NCBI RefSeq assembly: GCF_048087625.1
Contig: NZ_CP159805.1
Coordinates: forward strand, 1,116,001 to 1,180,000
Reading direction: 5' to 3'
Source: Pseudothioglobus sp905182815
GTDB lineage: Bacteria > Pseudomonadota > Gammaproteobacteria > PS1 > Pseudothioglobaceae
Length of the DNA stretch: 64,000 bases
Positions 58,357 to 64,000 of this stretch are shown piece after piece; position 1 is the first letter of the stretch, and every line of letters begins with the position of its first letter. Below the pieces are notes generated by a model. That model was not told where the DNA came from and made no database searches. It worked only from the letters and a program-made list of their open reading frames with translations. The translations under genes were made by a program, and so were the position numbers.

Positions 58357-59301
58357 TTGATAAAAAAACTACTTAATAACCTTTGGATAATTCAATTTTT
58401 TGAATCCCAAAGCTCTCAAACTAAAGCAATAATTTTAAACATCTTGTCTATAGTTTTTTTTTCAATAATGGTTATTTTTATTAGAAAAGCTTCTGAAAAC
58501 CTGCATATCCTTGAAGTTGTTTTTTTTCGAAACCTATTAGCTTTTATTGTAATGCTGCCATTATTAACATCTACTGGCCTAGCTGCAATAAAAATGAATA
58601 ATACCAAGTTATTTTTTATGAGAGGTTTTTTTGGTGCTATTGGAATGCTCGCTGGATTCACCTGTCTAACACTTATACCACTTGCTCAAGCGACAGCAAT
58701 TAGCTTCTCAAAACCAATATTTATAACAATCGGCGCCACTATTTTTTTAGGAGAAATAATTAAGGCTCGAAGAATTGCTGCAATTATTATTGGTATTATT
58801 GGAATGCTTATAATTGTTCAGCCTGGCGTCAATAGCCTTTCATTTGGAATAATGCTTGCAATTATTGCGGCATTAGCTCACTCAATTAATGCATTAATTG
58901 TAAAAAAACTTACTCTTACTGACAGCCCTCAGGCAATTGTTATGTGGATGGTAATAATTCTTATTCCAATTACTTTTATTCCAGCTGTTACGGTTTGGCA
59001 GTGGCCAAGTTTTGAAACCTGGCTTTACCTATGGGGAATTGCAATTGTAGGCACGCTCGCGCATTTTTCATGGACTAAATCCTACACAATGGCCGAAATT
59101 ACCAGCTTGGAGTCAATTGAATTTATAAAACTGCCCATTATGGCTCTTTTTGGGTGGATGATTTTTTCAGAAATTCCTGGCACCTGGACTTGGATTGGTG
59201 GCTCTATAATATTTTTGTCAACAATATACATAAGCCGTCGAGAGGCAAAAGCTACAAACTCACTTAAGCTAAATCATGAAGCTCAGGAGCCAAAATTTTA
59301 A
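58357..59301 (+). CDS. EamA/DMT-superfamily transporter
   Basis: 314 residues with about ten membrane spans and two EamA repeats. LHILEVVFFRNLLAFIVMLPLL and MRGFFGAIGMLAGFTCLTLIPLAQATAISFSKPIF are characteristic of the RhaT/S-adenosylmethionine-uptake-like branch. The start is TTG at 58357, with AAGGAA about 10 nt upstream. It is the third DMT gene in the window. The substrate is not known. Confidence 0.87.
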   Translation: MIKKLLNNLWIIQFFESQSSQTKAIILNILSIVFFSIMVIFIRKASENLHILEVVFFRNLLAFIVMLPLLTSTGLAAIKMNNTKLFFMRGFFGAIGMLAGFTCLTLIPLAQATAISFSKPIFITIGATIFLGEIIKARRIAAIIIGIIGMLIIVQPGVNSLSFGIMLAIIAALAHSINALIVKKLTLTDSPQAIVMWMVIILIPITFIPAVTVWQWPSFETWLYLWGIAIVGTLAHFSWTKSYTMAEITSLESIEFIKLPIMALFGWMIFSEIPGTWTWIGGSIIFLSTIYISRREAKATNSLKLNHEAQEPKF

Positions 59302-59408
59302 TGACTGAAGACTGAGTATATTTACTAGATAGATTTTAACATCCGACATTAATCCAACTTTTCAAATGGGTATACTAAGTTATAAATGAGAAAAATTAAT
59401 ATTTAGCT

Positions 59409-59795
59409 ATGAGTTCTTACAAAGTATTTAAGCATCCTGAAAAAGGCTTTGAAGCTGTTAAATCTGGCTTTGCTTGGCTAGCCCCTTTTAATCCTATTTG
59501 GCCTTTATTTAGAGGGTTATGGGCACTATTCATTACTTATATTTTTTTCATTCTTATTTTAGCTAGTATTGATGCTCAGGTATATGGACTTGTTGATTTT
59601 ATTGATATTACAAATGCTAATAACTTGCAATGGATCTTATTAATTATTCAAATTGTTATATTTGCCTCTCCTGGCTTTAAAGGCAATGAGTGGACTGCAA
59701 CAAATTTACAGAAAAAAGGCTACATATTTGATTGTTCTATAGAGGCTAAAAACAAAAATGAAGCACTTTTATTGGCTGCTAACTCAGTAACCTAG
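59409..59795 (+). CDS. DUF2628-like small membrane protein
   Basis: 128 residues. EAVKSGFAWLAPFNPIWPLFRGLWALFI fits the DUF2628 pattern (a short soluble start, the KxGFxW-x-AF-x-P-x-W segment, then membrane spans). ASPGFKGNEWTATNLQKKGY is the typical GN-x-x-R/W-x-x-L-x-x-x-GY ending. Two or three membrane spans. No established function. Confidence 0.7.
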   Translation: MSSYKVFKHPEKGFEAVKSGFAWLAPFNPIWPLFRGLWALFITYIFFILILASIDAQVYGLVDFIDITNANNLQWILLIIQIVIFASPGFKGNEWTATNLQKKGYIFDCSIEAKNKNEALLLAANSVT

Positions 59796-59872
59796 AATAA
59801 AGATTGAATAAAGTAAACAGCTTGATGTTAAAAACTAGAGTTTAATTTAATTTAGAAAGATTAAGCTTTAAT

Positions 59873-59920
59873 CAAAAAAAATCCCACTAAATAAGCGCAT
59901 ACTCATTTGTGGGAAATTTT
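59873..59920 (-). terminator. Terminator after the small lipoprotein gene
   Basis: On the minus strand TCCCAC and GTGGGA pair across a 21-nt loop, with further AAAT/ATTT pairing inside, and are followed by T8. It lies about 20 nt after the lipoprotein stop. The long loop makes it a weaker case than the others. Confidence 0.6.
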
Positions 59921-59937
59921 AGTATAGTACAGGTTAT

Positions 59938-60084
59938 TTAAAAAATACTTGTTACAGCACTCCATATTCCACCTACTACCGTACCTACACCACTAACTGC
60001 TGCTGCAGGAACGGCCATCATAGTGTCCATACAACCACTAACTAACAATGCCATAATAGCAACAAATAAGAATCTTAACTTCAT
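59938..60084 (-). CDS. 48-residue lipoprotein
   Basis: A short gene, ATG at 60084, with GGGAG upstream. The product starts MKLRFLFVAIMALLVSGCMD, a complete lipoprotein signal with lipobox LVSGC. The mature part is only about 30 residues, alanine-, valine- and glycine-rich (PAAAVSGVGTVVGG), ending WSAVTSIF. Size and composition recall entericidin-type small lipoproteins, although no direct match is claimed. It lies alone in the 59796-60233 gap with its own terminator; I see no other gene in that gap. Confidence 0.75.
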   Translation of the reverse strand: MKLRFLFVAIMALLVSGCMDTMMAVPAAAVSGVGTVVGGIWSAVTSIF

Positions 60085-60245
60085 TTTCAGAACTCCCAAA
60101 TTAATTGAAATTTCATTATAAAGTACTTTAATTTGGTTGTTTAATCAAATTCTAAACTTTTTTGAAATTTAAAATAAACTCTATTAATTCAAGACAGGGT
60201 ATATTGTAAACTTAAATATCAAATAATAATCTTATGTGGATACAT

Positions 60246-60740
60246 ATGTATAAAGTCATAATAACTGCTTTTCTATTAGTATCAATTAACTCTTACGCCT
60301 TAAGCCTAACTAATGATGCAATTGAGCGTGGTATTAACCAAACTTGCTCGAAATACTTAGGTGAAATTGAAAAATCTTATAACTTAAATGGTTTAAATAT
60401 TACATTTGTGCACCCTGAGAGTTCTGCTTTACTTCCATCACTTCATATATCTTCACAAAAATATAATAATGGATCTTCAACCTTTTCAGCAACCCTGACT
60501 CCTGATGAAGAATATTGCTATATTTCAACAGTTTTAGTTACATCTGTAAATAATCAAAGTTGTAGTGAAATATCTCAGCTTAAAGTTGAGGTAAATCCAG
60601 ACCTACAGACTTCTAGCTATGCTGATGGTGACTTCACTATTATTACTCCTAAAGATAATACCTATCAAATAATTCTAACTAGTCAAGGTGTAACTGGTTG
60701 CTCTATGACAGAAACTCGCATGCTTTGGCCAGGCAGATAA
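60246..60740 (+). CDS. Secreted hypothetical protein
   Basis: 164 residues from the ATG at 60246; an ATG four codons earlier (60234) is possible. MYKVIITAFLLVSINSYALS is a Sec signal peptide. The mature part has four to five cysteines (CSKYLGE, YCYIST, SCSEIS, GCSMTE), likely disulfide-bonded, and a serine/threonine-rich beta character. I do not recognise the family. Confidence 0.65.
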   Translation: MYKVIITAFLLVSINSYALSLTNDAIERGINQTCSKYLGEIEKSYNLNGLNITFVHPESSALLPSLHISSQKYNNGSSTFSATLTPDEEYCYISTVLVTSVNNQSCSEISQLKVEVNPDLQTSSYADGDFTIITPKDNTYQIILTSQGVTGCSMTETRMLWPGR

Positions 60741-60866
60741 TTCTCTCATTATCAAATTTAGTTTAAAATTCTTGGCGTTAAAATAAACCTTACGAATATC
60801 TCATTAATCTTAAGCTTTTCTTTCTATAATATAACCCTTAAAACTTAATAATCTAAGGATTAAACA

Positions 60867-61757
60867 ATGCAAAGAATATTTCTCTTTCTGTTAACGAATA
60901 TTGCCATCATGGTAATATTAAGTGTCACTCTTAGAGTTCTTGGTGTTGAAAGCCTGCTAGCTCAAAATGGAAGTGATCTTAATTTAAATGCTTTAGTTAT
61001 TTTTTCTGGAATTTTTGGATTTGGGGGTGCCTTTATTTCATTGGCAATTTCCAAATGGATGGCCAAAAGAATGACTGGAGCAATAGTCATTGATAGCCCT
61101 TCTAACAATGTAGAAAAGTGGCTTCTAGATACAGTAAAAAAACAGTCAAAAATTGTTGGTATTAAGATGCCTGAAGTTGCCATCTTCCCTTCTCCTCAAA
61201 TGAATGCGTTTGCAACGGGAGCAAGTAAAAATAAAGCTCTAGTTGCAGTATCTCAAGGACTACTAGACAGCATGAGTCAAGGCGAAATTGAGGCTGTTGT
61301 TGGTCATGAAATAAGTCATGTTGCTAACGGTGACATGGTTACACTTACGCTTATCCAAGGGGTAGTTAATACGTTTGTTATTTTCTTTTCAAGGGTTATT
61401 GGTCATGTTGTAGACAGAGTTATTCTAAAAAATCAGCGAGGCCATGGTATTGGTTACTTTGTTACTACAATTTTTGCGCAAATAGTGCTCTCTATTTTAG
61501 CGAGTGTAATTGTTATGTATTTTTCTAGAAAAAGAGAGTATGTTGCTGACACGGGAGGTGCTGATCTTGCGGGCCATCAAAATATGATAAACGCCTTGAA
61601 GCGTCTTGGTCAAAAAGAACCTGAAGCACTTCCAGAGCAGCTGGCTGCTTTTGGTATTGGTGAAAAACCTAAAACTGGATGGCGCGAGCTTTGGTCTTCT
61701 CACCCCCCTTTAGAAGATAGAATAAAAGCGTTAGAAAAAAGAGCTAAAACATCTTAA
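60867..61757 (+). CDS. htpX: Protease HtpX
   Basis: 296 residues, inner-membrane zinc metalloprotease. Two N-terminal spans, then GHEISHVANGDM with the HExxH zinc motif, two more spans, and REYVADTGGADLAG with the third ligand Glu. It degrades damaged membrane proteins together with FtsH. An ordinary length for the family. It is followed by map after 10 nt. Confidence 0.95.
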   Translation: MQRIFLFLLTNIAIMVILSVTLRVLGVESLLAQNGSDLNLNALVIFSGIFGFGGAFISLAISKWMAKRMTGAIVIDSPSNNVEKWLLDTVKKQSKIVGIKMPEVAIFPSPQMNAFATGASKNKALVAVSQGLLDSMSQGEIEAVVGHEISHVANGDMVTLTLIQGVVNTFVIFFSRVIGHVVDRVILKNQRGHGIGYFVTTIFAQIVLSILASVIVMYFSRKREYVADTGGADLAGHQNMINALKRLGQKEPEALPEQLAAFGIGEKPKTGWRELWSSHPPLEDRIKALEKRAKTS

Positions 61758-61767
61758 TAAGGTTTAA

Positions 61768-62547
61768 ATGTCAATATCTATAAAAAGCCCTCAGCAAATT
61801 AATAAAATGCGCGTTGCTGGGAAGCTTGCGTCCAGTGTATTAGAGATGATTGGTGAGTATGTAAAGGCTGGCGTAACTACTGAAGAGCTTGATCAAATTT
61901 GTCATAACTTCATAGTCAATGACCTAGATTGTATCCCAGCCCCACTTAACTATAACGGCTTTCCTAAATCTATTTGTACTTCTGTCAACAGTGTTGTTTG
62001 CCACGGGATACCGGGCAATAAGAAACTAAAAAAAGGCGACATAATCAATATTGATGTGACAGTCATTAGAGATGGATTTCATGGTGACACATCTAAAATG
62101 TTTATTGTTGGCAAGCCTAGCGTAAAAGCAACAAAGATTTGCCAAGTAGCTCAAGATTGCATGATGCTTGGAATTGAACAAGTTAAACCTGGAATTCATT
62201 TAGGTGAAATTGGAAGAGTTATTGGGGCCTATGCACTCAGTAAGAACTGCTCTGTTGTTAAGGATTACTGCGGCCATGGCATTGGTGAGGTATTTCATGA
62301 GCTTCCTCAGGTTATTCACTACAATGATGGGAAAATTGATCGAAGTCCTATATTGGAGCCTGGGATGACTTTTACTATTGAGCCTATGATTAATCTGGGT
62401 GGCTATGAAGTTATTACCTCAAGACTTGATGGATGGACAGTGACAACCAAAGACCGCTCTCTCTCCGCTCAATGGGAGCATACAATATTAGTGACTGAAA
62501 ATGGGCATGAGATTTTAACGCTGCGAGAAGAAGAAGAAAATTCATAA
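61768..62547 (+). CDS. map: Methionine aminopeptidase, type I
   Basis: 259 residues. The five metal ligands are visible: Asp in INIDVTV, Asp in FHGDTSKMF, His in GHGIGEVFHELP, Glu in FTIEPMI and Glu in QWEHTILV. It removes the initiator Met from new proteins. Here it is not next to rpsB or rpmJ but between htpX and DUF502. Confidence 0.96.
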   Translation: MSISIKSPQQINKMRVAGKLASSVLEMIGEYVKAGVTTEELDQICHNFIVNDLDCIPAPLNYNGFPKSICTSVNSVVCHGIPGNKKLKKGDIINIDVTVIRDGFHGDTSKMFIVGKPSVKATKICQVAQDCMMLGIEQVKPGIHLGEIGRVIGAYALSKNCSVVKDYCGHGIGEVFHELPQVIHYNDGKIDRSPILEPGMTFTIEPMINLGGYEVITSRLDGWTVTTKDRSLSAQWEHTILVTENGHEILTLREEEENS

Positions 62548-62633
62548 CTTAACTAGATTAAGACTTCTAGGCTCAAACTGCTAATTAAGCTTGTGTTAAA
62601 ATATCCTTTTTTTTAGACATACTTATTGGGCCT

Positions 62634-63251
62634 GTGAAGCGCTTAACAAACTATCTAATATCCGGACTTTTATTTTGGATACCCCTGGCATTAACTGTTT
62701 TAGTTATCAAATTCTTTTTAGAAGTTGTTAATAACCTCGTCCCTGCAAGATTTTTACCAGAGGCTCTTCTTAACTTAAACACCTCTATTCCTGGCTCAGG
62801 CTTTGTTTTCGTTATCCTAATTCTTCTCATAACTGGGGCATTACTAACAAATATTTTAGGGCGAAAACTTTTAGACTTATGGGAAAGGGCTCTTAACAAA
62901 ATTCCGGGCTTTAGAAATATTTATAATGCGCTTAAAAAAATATCTTCAACAGTACTAAACACATCAAGTGAAAGCTTTAGAAAGGCATTTCTAATCCAAT
63001 ATCCCAGTAAGGGCATATGGGTAGTTGCATTTCAATCTGGAGATTACAAAGGAGAGATTGAGGAAATTATTGGAGAGAATGTTATTAATCTATTTGTGCC
63101 GACAACCCCTAATCCTACTTCAGGATTTTTTGTAATAATCCCAAAAAAAGATGCAATAGAATTAAAAATGTCTGTTGAAGAGGCTTTTAAACTTGTTATA
63201 TCTGCTGGGGTAGTAACGCCAGACACTATAAAAATTAAGGAAAATAAATGA
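62634..63251 (+). CDS. DUF502 inner-membrane protein
   Basis: 205 residues with a GTG start. Two N-terminal membrane spans (LISGLLFWIPLALTVLVIKFFL and GFVFVILILLITGALLTNI) are followed by a soluble domain with the family pattern PGFRNIYNALKKISST, YPSKGIWVVAFQSG and VPTTPNPTSGFFVIIPK. DUF502 genes often precede aspS in beta- and gammaproteobacteria; here the stop TGA overlaps the aspS ATG (ATGA). Function unknown. Confidence 0.9.
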   Translation: MKRLTNYLISGLLFWIPLALTVLVIKFFLEVVNNLVPARFLPEALLNLNTSIPGSGFVFVILILLITGALLTNILGRKLLDLWERALNKIPGFRNIYNALKKISSTVLNTSSESFRKAFLIQYPSKGIWVVAFQSGDYKGEIEEIIGENVINLFVPTTPNPTSGFFVIIPKKDAIELKMSVEEAFKLVISAGVVTPDTIKIKENK

Positions 63252-64000
63252 GATCAAATTTCTGCGGTGAACTGAATAAAACCAATCTCAATGAAGAGGT
63301 TATTCTCTGCGGCTGGGTCAATAGAAGGCGTGATCATGGTGGCGTTATTTTTTTAGACTTAAGGGATAAGAAGGGCCTTGCACAAATAGTAATCAACCCT
63401 GAAACTGCAGATACATTTAAGCTGGCTGAAACAATTCGTAATGAATTTGTAATTAAAGTTGCTGGGAAGGTTCTAGCAAGAGATAGCGAAATGATCAATA
63501 AAAAGATTTCAACTGGTGAAATTGAGGTGCTTGCAGATAAAATTGAAATTTTAAATGCATCTAAACCCATTCCATTTCAGCTCGACTCGATGGAAACCTC
63601 TGAAGAAGTCAGACTTAAATATCGCTACCTGGATCTTCGAAGAGATGAAATGCAGCAAAGGTTACGATTAAGATCCAAGGTCACACATTTCATGCGCGAT
63701 TTTATGGATAAGAATGATTTCTTAGACATTGAAACCCCTTTCTTAACAAAAGCAACTCCAGAAGGAGCTAGGGATTACCTTGTACCATCAAGAACTCATG
63801 AAGGTAGTTTTTTTGCATTACCTCAATCCCCACAGCTCTTTAAACAGCTTCTAATGATGTCAGGCTTTGAAAGGTACTATCAAATAGTTAAATGCTTCAG
63901 AGACGAAGACTTAAGAGCCGACCGTCAGCCAGAATTTACGCAGCTGGATGTTGAGACTTCTTTTATGAACGAAGAGGAAATAACATCGCTCATGGAAGAA
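63248..64000 (+). CDS. aspS: Aspartyl-tRNA synthetase, 5' part
   Basis: The first 251 residues, open to the end of the window. The N-terminal anticodon-binding OB domain has VILCGWVNRRRDHGGVIFLDLRD. Class II motif 1 region FLDIETPFLTKATPEGARDYLVPSR follows, then motif 2 with FALPQSPQLFKQLLMMSG and CFRDEDLRADRQPEFTQLDVE. It charges tRNA-Asp. Translation is coupled to DUF502 through ATGA. Confidence 0.97.
   Translation, partial: MRSNFCGELNKTNLNEEVILCGWVNRRRDHGGVIFLDLRDKKGLAQIVINPETADTFKLAETIRNEFVIKVAGKVLARDSEMINKKISTGEIEVLADKIEILNASKPIPFQLDSMETSEEVRLKYRYLDLRRDEMQQRLRLRSKVTHFMRDFMDKNDFLDIETPFLTKATPEGARDYLVPSRTHEGSFFALPQSPQLFKQLLMMSGFERYYQIVKCFRDEDLRADRQPEFTQLDVETSFMNEEEITSLMEE

Overview
The window reads as an AT-rich, gene-dense chromosome segment of a free-living marine-type gammaproteobacterium. 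Support comes from NfuA, ObgE, KdtA, HtpX, a DUF502-aspS pair, a TCA-type NADP isocitrate dehydrogenase, a 2-methylcitrate cycle, short intergenic gaps and many overlapping operon genes. Base composition and gene style would suit the SUP05/Arctic96BD-19 (Thioglobus-like) group, but no marker here proves this. No transposase, integrase, rRNA or CRISPR array is visible.

Layout. 1-8082: the 3' part of an aldehyde dehydrogenase, a DMT exporter, a ribbon-helix-helix regulator with its own operator-rich upstream region, a hydrolase, a phytanoyl-CoA dioxygenase-like enzyme, several small proteins, a Fur-box-controlled small NTF2-like protein and an FAD oxidoreductase. 8102-14100: an operon with prpB, prpC and prpD, then a saccharopine-dehydrogenase-like protein and a second FAD oxidoreductase. 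14264-26938: a complete reductive pyrimidine degradation locus. It holds a RutR-type regulator, PreA/PreT, dihydropyrimidinase, a four-gene ABC importer, beta-ureidopropionase, malonate/methylmalonate semialdehyde dehydrogenase and a beta-alanine-type aminotransferase. A remnant resembling the C-terminus of cytosine deaminase follows.

The genes fit one metabolic scheme. Uracil would give beta-alanine, malonate semialdehyde and acetyl-CoA. Thymine would give beta-aminoisobutyrate, methylmalonate semialdehyde and propionyl-CoA, which the neighbouring prp genes can burn. I find one near-perfect RutR palindrome before preT and two copies of a 57-bp promoter block carrying a degenerate version of the same site. 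Together they suggest a local regulon.

27519-36668: a DpkA/Ldh-family reductase, an HdeA-like small protein, thiolase, a DUF4442 protein, a large TPR/GT41 protein with recent repeat duplication, tRNA-Asn, icd, rimI and ilvA. 36726-37920: a HAD phosphatase and dksA, each broken by a single-base frameshift; these may be sequence errors. 37928-44246: a tight operon obgE-proB-folK-panB-panC-nfuA-HDAC-thiL. 44495-53961: kdtA, thiC, hemB, a coiled-coil protein, nitroreductase, a DMT exporter, acs, rpoZ and dnaQ.

54011-55441: a promoter and tRNA-Pro/Arg/His, followed by an insertion of about 1.06 kb flanked by 85-bp direct repeats made of the 3' part of tRNA-His and its downstream sequence. The insertion carries one unusual membrane-anchored repeat protein and no recognisable recombinase. 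55503-64000: a secreted FG-GAP protein, a TPR-methyltransferase, a DMT exporter, a DUF2628 protein, a 48-residue lipoprotein, a secreted hypothetical protein, htpX, map, DUF502 and the 5' part of aspS.
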